Numbered from the stretch's first letter, positions 39,189 through 48,843 are shown. The stretch: DNA of 64,000 bases from Paracoccus yeei ATCC BAA-599 (GCF_000622145.1 NZ_JHWH01000023.1:24946-88945); one strand, 5' to 3'. Numbers and translations are program-made. Notes: a model not told the origin generated them from the letters alone.

Positions 39189-40034
39189 TCACTCGGCCGG
39201 GACGGCAGGGGCCTGCGGGGCGGGCGCGCGGTCCAGTTCGGGCGAGGTCTTGTGATGGGTGGCATAGATCATCGCGCCGACAAAGGTCAGCCCGCCGACC
39301 AGATTGCCGACGACGGTCGGGATCTCGTTCCAGATCATGTAATCCATGATCGTGAAGTTGCCGCCCAGCAGGAGGCCCGCCGGGAACAGGAACATGTTCA
39401 CGATGGAATGTTCGAACCCCATGTAGAAGAACACCAGGATCGGCATCCACATCGCCATGATCTTGCCCGAGACGCTGGTGGACATCATCGCCGCGACGAC
39501 CCCGGTCGAAACCATCCAGTTGCACATGACCGCGCGCACGAACAGCGTCAGCATCCCCGCCGCGCCATGGGCGGCATAGCCGAGCGTCCGCCCCTCGCCG
39601 ATATGGCCGATCTTTTCGCCCACCGCGTTCGGGGCCTCGGACCAGCCGAAGGTGACGATGATCGCCATGAAGACCGCCACCGTGAAGGCGCCGCCGAAAT
39701 TGCCCAGAAACACCAGGCCCCAGTTGCGCAGCATGCCGCGCAGGGTGACGCCGCGCCGCCGGTCGATCAGCGCCAGCGGGACCAGCGTGAACACCCCGGT
39801 CAGCAGATCGAACCCCAGCAGATAAAGCATGCAGAAGCCCACCGGGAACAGCAGCGCGCCGATCAGCGGGTTGCCGGTGTTCACGGTGACGGTGACGGCG
39901 AAGGCGGCCGCCAGTGCCAGGATTGCGCCCGCCATATAGGCGCGGATCAGCGTGTCCTTGGTGGACATGAACACCTTCGCCTCGCCGGCGTCGATCATTT
40001 TCTTTGCGAAATCAGCGGGATTGACGTAGGACAT
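39189..40034 (-). CDS. nasH: Formate/nitrite transporter family channel NasH
   Basis: 281-residue FNT-family channel with six membrane segments. GFEHSIVNMFLFPAGLLLGG is the FNT signature region, and the N-terminus has the DAGEAKVFMSTKDTLIRAYMAG segment of NirC/FocA relatives. In the Paracoccus nas cluster the equivalent protein is thought to move nitrite, either importing it or releasing excess formed by NasC. It lies between nasG and nasC. Direction of flow is inference. Confidence 0.88.
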   Translation of the reverse strand: MSYVNPADFAKKMIDAGEAKVFMSTKDTLIRAYMAGAILALAAAFAVTVTVNTGNPLIGALLFPVGFCMLYLLGFDLLTGVFTLVPLALIDRRRGVTLRGMLRNWGLVFLGNFGGAFTVAVFMAIIVTFGWSEAPNAVGEKIGHIGEGRTLGYAAHGAAGMLTLFVRAVMCNWMVSTGVVAAMMSTSVSGKIMAMWMPILVFFYMGFEHSIVNMFLFPAGLLLGGNFTIMDYMIWNEIPTVVGNLVGGLTFVGAMIYATHHKTSPELDRAPAPQAPAVPAE

Positions 40035-40045
40035 GATGTGTTTCC

Positions 40046-40381
40046 TCAGGCGGCGGTGGCGCGGCGGATCAGGCTGGCGTCGATCAGGACGCGGCCCTGC
40101 TGGACGCGGATGGGATAGGTGCGGACAGTGCCCTGGTCGGCGCCCTGCGCCGAGCCGGTGTTCATGTCGAAGACCCAGTTGTGCAGCGGGCAGGTGACGG
40201 ACGTGCCGTGCACGATGCCCTCGGACAGCGGTCCGCCCTTGTGCGGGCAGCGGTCGTCCAGCGCAAAGACCCGGTCGTCCATGGTGCGGAACACCGCCAC
40301 GCAGCCCTGCGCGGTCTTGACCAGACGCGCGCCCTGCCGGGGGATGGCGTCCAAGGGTCCGATGTCAACGAAGATGGTCAT
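40046..40381 (-). CDS. nasG: Rieske-type ferredoxin NasG
   Basis: 111-residue Rieske 2Fe-2S protein like the NirD small subunit. Ligands are Cys45 and His47 (CPHKGG) and Cys64 and His67 (CPLHNW). In P. denitrificans NasG is proposed to pass electrons from the NADH site of NasB to NasC, so one NADH dehydrogenase serves both reductases. The ATG at 40381 overlaps the nasB stop; a longer in-frame reading is a shadow of nasB. Confidence 0.9.
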   Translation of the reverse strand: MTIFVDIGPLDAIPRQGARLVKTAQGCVAVFRTMDDRVFALDDRCPHKGGPLSEGIVHGTSVTCPLHNWVFDMNTGSAQGADQGTVRTYPIRVQQGRVLIDASLIRRATAA

Positions 40382-42807
40382 TCCGCGGCCTCCAGCGTCA
40401 GGTCGGCAAGGGGGGCCCATTTGGGCGTCTCGGCGGGAGTGGACAGGTCGGCCCAGGGGTCGCGGCGATAGACGGACTGGCTGATCTCGAACCGCTCGAC
40501 CAGGGCGCGGCGGTTGTCCATGTCGTCCACGACCTGCGCCTTGATCCAGTCCAGCCCGACCTTGCCCATCCATTTCCAGATGCGGTCCAGATAGCGGGCG
40601 TTTTCGCGGTAAAGCTGTGTCACGGCCAGGATGATCTCGACCGCCTCATCCTCGGAGGGGGTCGAGGCCAGGGCCACGGTTTCCTTGACCTCCATCCCCG
40701 CCGCGCCGCCGATCGAGATATTGTAGCCGCTGTCCACGCAGACCACGCCGATGTCCTTGCAGGTCGCCTCGGCGCAGTTCCTGGGACAGCCCGAGACGCC
40801 CAGCTTCAGCTTGTGCGGCGTCCAGGACCCCCACATCGCCTTTTCCAGCCGGATGCCCAGGCCGGTGGAATCCTGCGTGCCGACGCGGCAGAATTCCTTG
40901 CCGACGCAGGTCTTGACCGTGCGCAGCCCCTTGGAATAGGCCGCGCCCGACACCATCCCGGCGGCGTTCAGGTCGGCCCACATGTGCGGCAGGTCCTCTT
41001 TCCGCACGCCCAGCAGGTCGATGCGCTGGCCGCCCGTGACCTTGACCATCGGCACGTTGTATTTCTCGGCCGCGTCGGCGATGGCGCGCAGTTCCGCCGG
41101 CGTGGTGACGCCGCCCCACATGCGCGGCACCACCGAATAGGTGCCGTCCTTCTGGATGTTGGCGTGGTTTCTTTCGTTGACGAAACGCGACTGGCGGTCG
41201 TCGCGGTATTCCAGCGGCCATTCCGCCAGCAGGTAATAGTTCAGCGCCGGGCGGCAGGAATGGCATCCGCCGACGGTTTTCCAGCCAAGCTCCTGCATCA
41301 CGGCGGGGATCGTCTTCAGCCCCATGGACCGGATCAGGCGGCGCACGTCCTCATGCGTGTGGTCGGTGCATTTGCACATCCCCGCCGGGGCCTCGGCCAC
41401 CGCGCCGCCAAGCGCCAAGGCCATGACCTGGCTTACCAGCCCGGTGCAGGTGCCGCAGGAGGCCGACGCCTTGGTGCAGGTCCGCACCGCCTCCAGCGTG
41501 CAGGCCCCGCCCGCTACCGCGTCCAGAATGGTGCCCTTGGAAACGCCGTTGCAGCCGCAGATCTCCGCCTCAGGCGGCAAGGCTGCAACGGCCGCCATAG
41601 GGTCCGGCGCTGCACCCCCCTGAAAGGCCGGGCCGAAGATCAGCGTCTCGCGCATGTCGCTGATGTCGGTGGCGTCCTTCATCAGGCCGTAGAACCAGCT
41701 GCCGTCGGCCGTGTCGCCATACATCACCACGCCGACAATGCGGTCGTTTTCCAGGACCAGCCGCTTGTAGATGCCGCGCCCCGGATCGCGGAACACGATG
41801 TCCTCGCGGCCCTCGGCTTCGGCGAAATCGCCGGCGCTGAACAGGTCGCAGCCGGTGACCTTCAGCTTGGTCGCGGTCTGGACCGGGGCAAAGGCGGCCT
41901 CCTCGCCCATCAGCGTGCGGGCCAGAACCTTGGCCTGGTCGTAAAGCGGCGCGACAAGGCCGAAGAGCTGGCCGCGATGCTCGGTGCATTCGCCGAGCGC
42001 GAAGATGTGCGGGTCGCTGGTGCGCATGGCGTCGTCGACGACGATGCCGCGCTCGACCTCCAGATGCGCGTCATTGGCCAGCCGCGTCTCGGGGCGGATG
42101 CCGACGGCCATGCAGACCAGATCGGCGGGATAGACAGTGCCGTCCTCCAGCAGCACGGCCTCGGCCCGGTCGTTGCCCAGGATCGCCTTGGTCGCGCCCT
42201 TGCAATGGACGGTGATGCCGCGCTTTTCCAGATCGCGTTGCAGCAGGTAGCCGGCGGCCGGGTCCAGCTGGCGCTCCATCAGGTGGCCCATCAGGTGGAT
42301 GACGGTGACACGGGCGCCGCGCGCGGCCATGCCCGCCGCCGCCTCGAGGCCCAGAAGCCCGCCGCCGATCACCACCGCGTCCTTGCCTTCGGTCGCCATC
42401 ATCGCCTGCGTGTCCTCGAGGTCGCGATAGGCGACCACGCCGGGCAGGTCCTTGCCCGCCACCGGGATGATGAAGGGCGCCGAGCCGGTGGCGATGACCA
42501 GCGCGTCGTATCCGACGCTGGATTTGTTTGAATGCACCACGCGCGCTGCGCGGTCGATGCGGACCACGGCCTCGCCCAAGCGGCAATCGACGCCATGGGC
42601 GGCATACCAGTCGGCGTCATGGGTGACGATCTGTTCATAGGTCTTTTCGCCCGACAGCACCGGCGACAGCATCAGCCGGTTGTAGTTGCCGCGCGGCTCG
42701 GCGTTGAACAGGGTCACGTCCCAGGCGTCGGGGGCTGCATCGAGCAGCTGTTCCAGCATCCGGCCCGAGGCCATGCCGGCGCCGATGACGACAAGTTTCT
42801 TCTTCAT
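40378..42807 (-). CDS. nasB: NADH-dependent assimilatory nitrite reductase NasB
   Basis: 809 residues, NirB type, reducing nitrite to ammonium. FAD/NAD domains open with VVIGAGMASGRMLEQLL and VVIGGGLLGLEAAAGMAARG. A BFD-like 2Fe-2S region follows around 415-480 (ICGCNGVSKGTI, SCGTCTGLV). The C-terminal siroheme/4Fe-4S part has both cysteine pairs, TCVGKEFCRVG and GVSGCPRNCAEATCKD. It is followed by nasG through an ATGA overlap and preceded by nasA with 13 bp between. No missing motif was noticed. Confidence 0.95.
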   Translation of the reverse strand: MKKKLVVIGAGMASGRMLEQLLDAAPDAWDVTLFNAEPRGNYNRLMLSPVLSGEKTYEQIVTHDADWYAAHGVDCRLGEAVVRIDRAARVVHSNKSSVGYDALVIATGSAPFIIPVAGKDLPGVVAYRDLEDTQAMMATEGKDAVVIGGGLLGLEAAAGMAARGARVTVIHLMGHLMERQLDPAAGYLLQRDLEKRGITVHCKGATKAILGNDRAEAVLLEDGTVYPADLVCMAVGIRPETRLANDAHLEVERGIVVDDAMRTSDPHIFALGECTEHRGQLFGLVAPLYDQAKVLARTLMGEEAAFAPVQTATKLKVTGCDLFSAGDFAEAEGREDIVFRDPGRGIYKRLVLENDRIVGVVMYGDTADGSWFYGLMKDATDISDMRETLIFGPAFQGGAAPDPMAAVAALPPEAEICGCNGVSKGTILDAVAGGACTLEAVRTCTKASASCGTCTGLVSQVMALALGGAVAEAPAGMCKCTDHTHEDVRRLIRSMGLKTIPAVMQELGWKTVGGCHSCRPALNYYLLAEWPLEYRDDRQSRFVNERNHANIQKDGTYSVVPRMWGGVTTPAELRAIADAAEKYNVPMVKVTGGQRIDLLGVRKEDLPHMWADLNAAGMVSGAAYSKGLRTVKTCVGKEFCRVGTQDSTGLGIRLEKAMWGSWTPHKLKLGVSGCPRNCAEATCKDIGVVCVDSGYNISIGGAAGMEVKETVALASTPSEDEAVEIILAVTQLYRENARYLDRIWKWMGKVGLDWIKAQVVDDMDNRRALVERFEISQSVYRRDPWADLSTPAETPKWAPLADLTLEAAE

Positions 42808-42820
42808 GGCTTGCTCCTTC

Positions 42821-44029
42821 TCAGGCGGCTTGCAGGGCGGGGGCGGGCAGGCGGCGGATCGAGGCGTGCATCCAGATCGCGCAGGCCGCGACCAGCAGGA
42901 ACAGGACCGCGAAACAGCTGGACCACAGCCCGGTCTGGTCCTTGAGCCAGCCGAACAGCAGCGGCAGGATAAAGCCGCCCAGGCCGCCGATCATGCCCAC
43001 GAGCCCGCCGACCGCGCCGACGTTCTGCGGATAATAGGTCGGGATGTGCTTGTAGACGGCGGCCTTGCCGAGGCTCATGAAGAACCCGAGGACAAAGATC
43101 ACCGCCAGGAACAGGCCCACCGGCACGCCCGCGGGCAGCGCCAGGGTCGCCGTCGCGACCAGCGACACGGCGAAGGTCGCATACATCACCTTGCGCGCGC
43201 CGATCCGATCCGACAGCACACCGCCATAGGCGCGAAAGATCGAGGCGGGGATGGAATAGGCCGCGCCGACCATGCCCGCCGTTCGGACGTCGAAGCCGTA
43301 GACGCCGATCAGGTAATGCGGCAGCCACAGCGCCAGCGCGACGAAGGCTCCGAAGCTGAAGAAGTAATAGGCCGAAAAGCGCCAGACCTGCAGGTTCTTC
43401 AGCGGCGCGAATTCGGCCCGCAGGCTGCGCAGGGGCGCGCGGGCGCCGCGGCGCGAGGCGGTCACCGGGTCGTCCGTGCTGAACAGCCAGAACAGCAGCG
43501 CCGTCAGCGCCAGCGCGGCGGCCCAGATCTGCGCGGTGGCCTGCCAGCCCCAGGCCAGCATGACGAAGGGGGCGACGAACTTGGTCAGCGCTGCGCCGAT
43601 GTTGCCGACGCCGAAGATGCCAAGCGCGGTGCCCTGCCGCTCGCCCTCGAAAAAGCGCGACACATAGGCTACGCCCACCGCGAAGGACCCGCCCGCCAGC
43701 CCCACGCCCAGGGCCGCGACCAGCAGCTGGGGATAGGTCTCGGCCCGGCTCAGCAGGAAGGTGGCAAGCGCGGCGGCCAGCATCGTCAGCGTATAGACGC
43801 GCCGCCCGCCCAGCCGGTCGGTGGCGACGCCCAGCACGATGCGGACCAGCGATCCGGTCAGGATGGGCATGCCGGCCAGCAGGCCGAACTGCGTCTCGGT
43901 CAGGTTCAGCTCCCTGCCGATCTGGATGCCGATGATGGAAAAGATCGTCCACACGGCAAAGCAGATGGTGAAGGCAAAGGTCGAAAGGACCAGCGCGCGG
44001 CTGGAATCGGGTAAGACTGTCGCGGACAT
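42821..44029 (-). CDS. nasA: Nitrate/nitrite transporter NasA (MFS, NNP type)
   Basis: 402-residue major facilitator with about 12 membrane segments. The nitrate signature occurs twice in its usual places: GVGLAGGSFAVGVAYVSRFF in TM5 and VGLFLAVIFVLGFFMSLGKA in the TM11 region. The loop GVATDRLGGRRVY is also typical. This is the first structural gene after the leader region at 44030-44305, which carries a hexaloop hairpin that could be read by NasT. The start at 44029 follows a GGAGC stretch. Confidence 0.92.
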   Translation of the reverse strand: MSATVLPDSSRALVLSTFAFTICFAVWTIFSIIGIQIGRELNLTETQFGLLAGMPILTGSLVRIVLGVATDRLGGRRVYTLTMLAAALATFLLSRAETYPQLLVAALGVGLAGGSFAVGVAYVSRFFEGERQGTALGIFGVGNIGAALTKFVAPFVMLAWGWQATAQIWAAALALTALLFWLFSTDDPVTASRRGARAPLRSLRAEFAPLKNLQVWRFSAYYFFSFGAFVALALWLPHYLIGVYGFDVRTAGMVGAAYSIPASIFRAYGGVLSDRIGARKVMYATFAVSLVATATLALPAGVPVGLFLAVIFVLGFFMSLGKAAVYKHIPTYYPQNVGAVGGLVGMIGGLGGFILPLLFGWLKDQTGLWSSCFAVLFLLVAACAIWMHASIRRLPAPALQAA

Positions 44030-44305
44030 GGATGCTCCGATGGCGAAACTGGGGGCAGTGGCTGTCGGAAAGCGGCACAAGCGGTCGGGACGCCCCTTGG
44101 GGGTCCTGCGGCGATCCGCAGCGTGACGCTTTCATCGGGAATGCCGCATCGTTGCGAGCGGGCCTGTGGCGCGCCATTGCGCCGGGCCATGTCCCTTGAT
44201 CGCCTGTGCCGGGTGCCATCGCAAGCCTGGGATCCGGCCCAACGCAGGAAAACGGCCTGCCGCGCGAAAATGATGCGGGCGCGGCGTCCGTTGCCTGCGG
44301 TTTCG
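44030..44305 (-). promoter_or_regulatory. nasA leader region
   Basis: 276 bp between nasS and nasA without a gene. In P. denitrificans and relatives NasT acts here as an antiterminator on the leader RNA. Beyond the hexaloop hairpin listed separately, stems CTGCGG/CCGCAG (44113-44128 on the plus strand) and GGAC-CCCC/GGGG-CGTCC just after it could form a terminator-like pair before nasA, though without a T-tract. Confidence 0.5.
44168..44183 (-). promoter_or_regulatory. Hexaloop hairpin, candidate NasT (ANTAR) target
   Basis: On the nas transcript the sequence reads GGCGC-AATGGC-GCGCC: a 5-bp stem closing a six-base loop. The loop has A at position 1 and G at position 4, the pattern required by ANTAR proteins. 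The stem can extend with GGCC/GGCC beyond a small bulge. It sits about 140 bp before nasA. The second upstream hairpin of the usual tandem motif was not convincingly found. Confidence 0.5.
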
Positions 44306-45484
44306 TCAGTTTGTGGACGCGGGCGCGGCGGGGTCGAAGGTGAAGCCGTCGAAGAACCCGTCGGCACCCAGAATCATCTGGCCCTTTTCGGCGGCGACCA
44401 GGCGGTCCTGGGGCAGGGCGCCTTCGACCCGGGACGAGGCACCGGGCAGCGCCGCGCCGGCCGGGCGCAGGTGCTGGCGATAAAGGTCGGTGCGGAAATG
44501 GCCCATCGCCGCCTGCATGGCGGGGCCGGGGTCCAGACCGTGCCGTTGTGCAATGCGGTGGGCGAAGAGGGCCGCGCGGCTTTTCCACGGAAAATTTGCC
44601 GCGCCATCGTGAAACGCGATGAAGTGTGCGTCCTGCCGCATGTCGCCGTCGGGCGTGACCATCAGGCGGCCGGTCAGGCCCCGCTCGGCCAGTTCGGGGG
44701 ACAGGTCCAGATAGGCCGGGCGGGACAGGATGTCGGCGGCGGTGCCACGGTTCTGCGCCTCGTCCAGCCAGCGGCAGGCCCGCCAGACGGCGCGCATCAG
44801 GCGGCCGGTGATCTCGGGCCGGCCCTCGGCCAGGTCGCGGCGCATCACCAGCCCCTTTTCCGGCGCGGCCGCCCAGATCGCGTTGCCCGGCAACAGCAGC
44901 GCGGCAAGGCCGCGTTCGACCGCGAACGAGGCCCAGGGCTCGCCCACGCAAAAGACGTCGACCTCGGCCGAGGCGAGGGCGTCGGCCATCATCGGCGGCG
45001 GCACGGTCGTCACGCGCACATCGCCGACGCCGCAGGCGCCCAGCCAATGCGCGATCAGCTCGTGCTGGGTCGAAAAGGCAAAGGGCACCGCCACCCGCAG
45101 CCCCTGGGGCGCGACGGCGCGCAACGCAAGACCGGCGGCACGGGCGTCGTCAAAGGCGAAGTCGTGGCCCCGCGCGCGCAGCCGGGCGGTCAGATCGCGG
45201 CTGACGGCGACCGCCTGGCCCCCCTGCGACAGCACCATCAGCAGGTCCAGCGCCGGCATCCGCGGCCCCAGCCCCATGGCCTGCGCGACCGGCATCGGCA
45301 CCAGCATATGCGCGGCATCGACCAGCCCCGCGCCCAGCATGTCGCGGCTTTGCGCCCAGGCGGTCTGGCGCACCAGATCGAGGCCCAGCCCTTCCTCGGC
45401 GGCAAAGCCCAGCTCATGGGTGACGACCAGGGGCGCGGCGTCGATCAGCGGCAGATAGCCCAGGCGCAGCGGCGTCAGGTTCAT
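44306..45484 (-). CDS. nasS: Nitrate sensor NasS
   Basis: 392 residues, NrtA/NasS family, related to nitrate ABC binding proteins but without a signal peptide, so cytoplasmic. It opens LTPLRLGYLPLIDAAPLVVTHE. In the known system NasS binds and holds NasT until nitrate or nitrite is sensed. It overlaps nasT by four bases, which favours matched production of the two partners. The C-terminus (DGFFDGFTFDPAAPASTN) is typical. Confidence 0.92.
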   Translation of the reverse strand: MNLTPLRLGYLPLIDAAPLVVTHELGFAAEEGLGLDLVRQTAWAQSRDMLGAGLVDAAHMLVPMPVAQAMGLGPRMPALDLLMVLSQGGQAVAVSRDLTARLRARGHDFAFDDARAAGLALRAVAPQGLRVAVPFAFSTQHELIAHWLGACGVGDVRVTTVPPPMMADALASAEVDVFCVGEPWASFAVERGLAALLLPGNAIWAAAPEKGLVMRRDLAEGRPEITGRLMRAVWRACRWLDEAQNRGTAADILSRPAYLDLSPELAERGLTGRLMVTPDGDMRQDAHFIAFHDGAANFPWKSRAALFAHRIAQRHGLDPGPAMQAAMGHFRTDLYRQHLRPAGAALPGASSRVEGALPQDRLVAAEKGQMILGADGFFDGFTFDPAAPASTN

Positions 45485-46065
45485 GTCAGAAGCCCCGCCG
45501 CCATGACCAGCTGCTGGGCGATCTCGGCCACGCGCTTGCCCTGGTCCATCGCGGTCTTGCGCAGCAGGGCATAGGCCGCTTCCTCGTCGATTCCGCGCGC
45601 CTTCATCAGGATCGCCTTGGCGCGGTCGATGATCTTGCGCTCCTCCAGCGCGGTGCGCATCGACGCCAGTTCCGCCCGCATTCGCTGGAACAGGTGAAAG
45701 CGCGCGATGGCAGCGTCCAGGATCGGCTGCAGCCGGTCGGCGCGCAGCCCGTCGACGACATAGGCGGAAATCCCGGCCTCGATCGCGGCGCGGGTCAGCT
45801 GTTCGTCGGACTGGTCCACGAACATGGCGACCGGCCGCTCCATGGGGCCCGAGGCCAGCGCCAGTTCCTCGAGGATGTCGCGCGAGGGGTTCGCAAGGTC
45901 GATCAGCACCACGTCGGGGCGCAGTTCGGCGATGCGGCGCGCCAGGCCGGTTTCGCCCGCGATGATGCGGATGTCGTGATCGCCCGCATCGCGCAGGCCG
46001 GCCATGATCGGTTCGGCCCGGTCCGGGTCTGGTTCGATGATGACGATTGAGAGCCGCTTGTCCAT
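45481..46065 (-). CDS. nasT: ANTAR antiterminator NasT
   Basis: 194 residues. A receiver-like N-terminal domain has Asp56 in DVVLIDLANPS. A C-terminal ANTAR RNA-binding domain covers about 125-190 (RTALEERKIIDRAKAILMKA, then the AYALLRKTAMDQGKRVAEIA stretch). NasT binds a hexaloop hairpin in the nas leader RNA and prevents termination when freed from NasS. The start at 46065 gives MDKRLSIVIIEPDPDR, the usual receiver opening; an in-frame ATG at 46122 adds an unlikely basic extension. Confidence 0.92.
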   Translation of the reverse strand: MDKRLSIVIIEPDPDRAEPIMAGLRDAGDHDIRIIAGETGLARRIAELRPDVVLIDLANPSRDILEELALASGPMERPVAMFVDQSDEQLTRAAIEAGISAYVVDGLRADRLQPILDAAIARFHLFQRMRAELASMRTALEERKIIDRAKAILMKARGIDEEAAYALLRKTAMDQGKRVAEIAQQLVMAAGLLT

Positions 46066-46157
46066 CTGCCTTCCGGGCCGGTGCCTTGCCGGATCAATGA
46101 CAAGCCGCGCGCCGGAATGCATCGCATGGAGGCGCGGTATCGGTGGCTGGGGCGATG

Positions 46158-46178
46158 TCTGCCCATGTGCTGGGCAGA
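46158..46178. terminator. Strong hairpin between mprF and nasT
   Basis: TCTGCCCA (46158-46165) and TGGGCAGA (46171-46178) form a perfect 8-bp stem around a 5-base loop, extendable by GCGA/TCGC with a two-base bulge. It starts 23 bp after the mprF stop and lies 90 bp ahead of nasT. It most likely ends mprF transcription and insulates the nas promoter. Confidence 0.55.
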
Positions 46179-46200
46179 TCGCGCGCCGGATGCCCGTCCG

Positions 46201-48843
46201 TCAGGCATCCTCGCGCACGGCGCTGCCCGCGCCGGGCTGGCGGGCGATCAGCCGGGCGGCATCGGCCAGGGGCAGCAGCGGCGGCATCGCGGTGGGCGTG
46301 GCCAGGTAATGCGGGCTCCAGTCCGGATCGAACTTGTCCTTGAAGGCGCGCAGCCCCTCGAACTTGTAGAAGCTGCCGCCGTGGCGAAAGATCAGCGCCC
46401 CGAAGCGGTCCCAGACCCGGCGCGAACGGTTCGGGTCAAGCCCGGCCAGCGGCGCCATGCCCAGCGAAAAGGCCGGATAGCCGCGTTCCTTCAGCGCCAG
46501 CATCAGGGCGGTGAACATGAACTCCATCGTCCCCGAGGGCGCGTCCGAGCGGTGCCGCATCAGGTCGATCGAAGCCATGGCGTGGCGGTCGGTCGTCATG
46601 ATGTTGCCGAATGCGACCAGCCGGCCATCCTGGCGCACCAGCGCCAGGGCCCAGCGATCCAGCCACTCCGGGTCGAAGCGGCCGACCGAAAAGCCCTTCT
46701 CGCGCGATTTCTTGGCCGCCAGCCATTCGTCGGAAATCGCCCGCAGTTCAGCCATCAGGGCGGGGTCGTGCGGCGGCATGGCGATGTCCAGCGTCAGCCC
46801 GTCCCGGCCCGCGCGGGCATAGGTGGTGCGCAGCCGCTTGCGCTGCGGCCCTTCCAGGGTAAAGCGGCGCAGGTTCACGACCGCCTCTTCGCCCATCTTG
46901 TGCAGCGTCATGCCCAGGTCCAGCATCAGCGGCACGGCCTCGGGCCCGACCTCGTAAAAGATCGGCCGGGCGCCGGCGCGGCGGGCGGCATCGACAAAGC
47001 TGTAGGCGACTTCCTCGCAGGCTTCCTCATCGCCCACGGGGGGGCCATAGGCGATCCAGCTGGAGCCCGCGACGCCGAACATCAGGAAAGCGTGCTGGTT
47101 GTCGGACAGCATGATCGCCTTGTCCCCGGTCAGCACGAAGCCCGCGTCGGGGTTCTCGCCCGCCATGGCGATCTGGCCGGCGATTTCCAGCGTGCGCGGA
47201 TCGGGGGGCGCGGGGCGAAAGCGCGGGATGCGCAGCAGCAGGAACAGCGACCCGAGGCCGACCAGCAACCCCGCCAGCAGGCCCGAGCGCAGCGCGCGCG
47301 GCGCGCGTTCGTCGGCCGCGAATTGCCACCAGAGTTCGTTCGAATAGGGCGTTTCCTTGTGCGAAAAGAACAGCACGAAGCCAAAGCCCACCAGCGCCGC
47401 CACGATCAGGGCGATCCAGCCCGGCGTCAGCGCCGAATGGGTCAGCATGGACCGGCGGTGAAAGGCGCGGCGGAACGGCATCAGGATCAGCACGAACAGG
47501 ACCAGCGCGCCGGCCTGTTGCAGGTCCGCGCCCTCCAGCACGGCAAAGACCGCGCCAGCGAGCATTGCCCCGACCGTCAGCCAGAACGCCCCCAGGCTGC
47601 GCCGCACGACGCCCAGCGACAGCACGATCAGCGCCGCGCCAAGCGCGCTGGACAGCAGCACCGAGCCTTCGACGAAGGCCAGCGGAAAGAAGCTTTCGGC
47701 CAGTTCCGAGGTCTCGGTCATCGGCGGCAGCACGGCCGAGACGCTCATCCACAGGCCCGAATCGAAGACCATGACGGCCAGCAGCAGCGGCGCCAGCGGC
47801 GTCACGGCGCGCAGGGCGGGCTCGATGGCCGCAAGCCCGCGACCCAGGGCCGATGCGGGGCTGCGCCGGCCCAGCACGCGCCAGCCCTCGTAGACGGCAA
47901 GCAGCACCAGGGCCAGGGCAAAGGGCATCAGGTAATAGATCAGCCGGAACAGCAGCAGGGCGGCAGCCACGGTGTCGATGGGCACGCTGGGCGGCATGGC
48001 GGCGATGATGACGCTTTCAAAGACGCCGACGCCGCCTGGAACGTGGCTCAGGACGCCCGCCATGGTGGCGGCGGCAAAGATCGCCAGGAAGGTCGGAAAG
48101 CCGATCCCCGCGTCGGGCAGCAGGACATAAAGCGTCAGCGCCGAAAAGCAGATGTCGCCCAGGCAGATGAACAGCTGCGTGCCCAGCACCGACAGGCCCG
48201 GCGCGTGCAGACGGAACCGGCCGATGCGCAGTTCGCGCCGGGTGCTCCCAGCCCACAGCAGCGGCAGGATGACCGCCAGGATCGCCGCCAGCGCGAACAG
48301 CCGGATGCTGGCCTGGGGCAGGGGCAGCAGGGGCCCCAGCGCGCCCGGGTGCATCGCCAGCGCCGTGAAGCCCAGCAGCGAGGCCGCGATCCCGAAGGAC
48401 GCCGCCGTGAAGGTCGAGATCGCCGCGATGTCATAGCCGTCCAGCCCCAGGCCCGAATAGACCCGCCAGCGCACCGCCCCCCCGGTGATCGCCGAAAGTC
48501 CGATGGTGTTGCCGAAGGCATAGGCCATCAGCCCGCCGGTCATCGCGACCGGCAGGGGCAGGGGCTTGCCGATATGGCGCAGCGCCGACCAGTCATAGCC
48601 CGCCAGGAACAGATAGCCCGCGACCGTGGACAGGACGGCAAGCCCGGTGACATGCCAGGGCGTGGCGCGGATCTGGTTCGCGACCTCGTGGATGTTGACC
48701 GGGGCCAGCAGCTTGTTCAGCGCGTAAAGCCCCGCCGCGAACAGCAGCGAGGCCACGACATAGGGCAGGAACTGCCGCCAGAGCGCGGGCGAGCTCGGGT
48801 CCTCGATCGGGGCAGGCCGCGGGGGCGTGGGCTGGGCGCTCAT
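46201..48843 (-). CDS. mprF: MprF/LpiA-type phosphatidylglycerol aminoacyltransferase
   Basis: 880 residues. The N-terminal ~540 are a multi-pass membrane part of the flippase/UPF0104 type (GNTIGLSAITGGAVRWRVYS, GVLSHVPGGVGVFESVIIAA). The C-terminal ~320 are a cytoplasmic DUF2156 acyltransferase-like domain (GTMEFMFTALMLALKERGY, FSLGMAPLAGL, FYKFEGLRAFKDKFDP). MprF moves lysine or another amino acid from its tRNA to phosphatidylglycerol, giving cationic lipids that help against antimicrobial peptides and acid. Amino-acid specificity is not readable here. It has its own hairpin terminator before nasT. Confidence 0.9.
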   Translation of the reverse strand: MSAQPTPPRPAPIEDPSSPALWRQFLPYVVASLLFAAGLYALNKLLAPVNIHEVANQIRATPWHVTGLAVLSTVAGYLFLAGYDWSALRHIGKPLPLPVAMTGGLMAYAFGNTIGLSAITGGAVRWRVYSGLGLDGYDIAAISTFTAASFGIAASLLGFTALAMHPGALGPLLPLPQASIRLFALAAILAVILPLLWAGSTRRELRIGRFRLHAPGLSVLGTQLFICLGDICFSALTLYVLLPDAGIGFPTFLAIFAAATMAGVLSHVPGGVGVFESVIIAAMPPSVPIDTVAAALLLFRLIYYLMPFALALVLLAVYEGWRVLGRRSPASALGRGLAAIEPALRAVTPLAPLLLAVMVFDSGLWMSVSAVLPPMTETSELAESFFPLAFVEGSVLLSSALGAALIVLSLGVVRRSLGAFWLTVGAMLAGAVFAVLEGADLQQAGALVLFVLILMPFRRAFHRRSMLTHSALTPGWIALIVAALVGFGFVLFFSHKETPYSNELWWQFAADERAPRALRSGLLAGLLVGLGSLFLLLRIPRFRPAPPDPRTLEIAGQIAMAGENPDAGFVLTGDKAIMLSDNQHAFLMFGVAGSSWIAYGPPVGDEEACEEVAYSFVDAARRAGARPIFYEVGPEAVPLMLDLGMTLHKMGEEAVVNLRRFTLEGPQRKRLRTTYARAGRDGLTLDIAMPPHDPALMAELRAISDEWLAAKKSREKGFSVGRFDPEWLDRWALALVRQDGRLVAFGNIMTTDRHAMASIDLMRHRSDAPSGTMEFMFTALMLALKERGYPAFSLGMAPLAGLDPNRSRRVWDRFGALIFRHGGSFYKFEGLRAFKDKFDPDWSPHYLATPTAMPPLLPLADAARLIARQPGAGSAVREDA

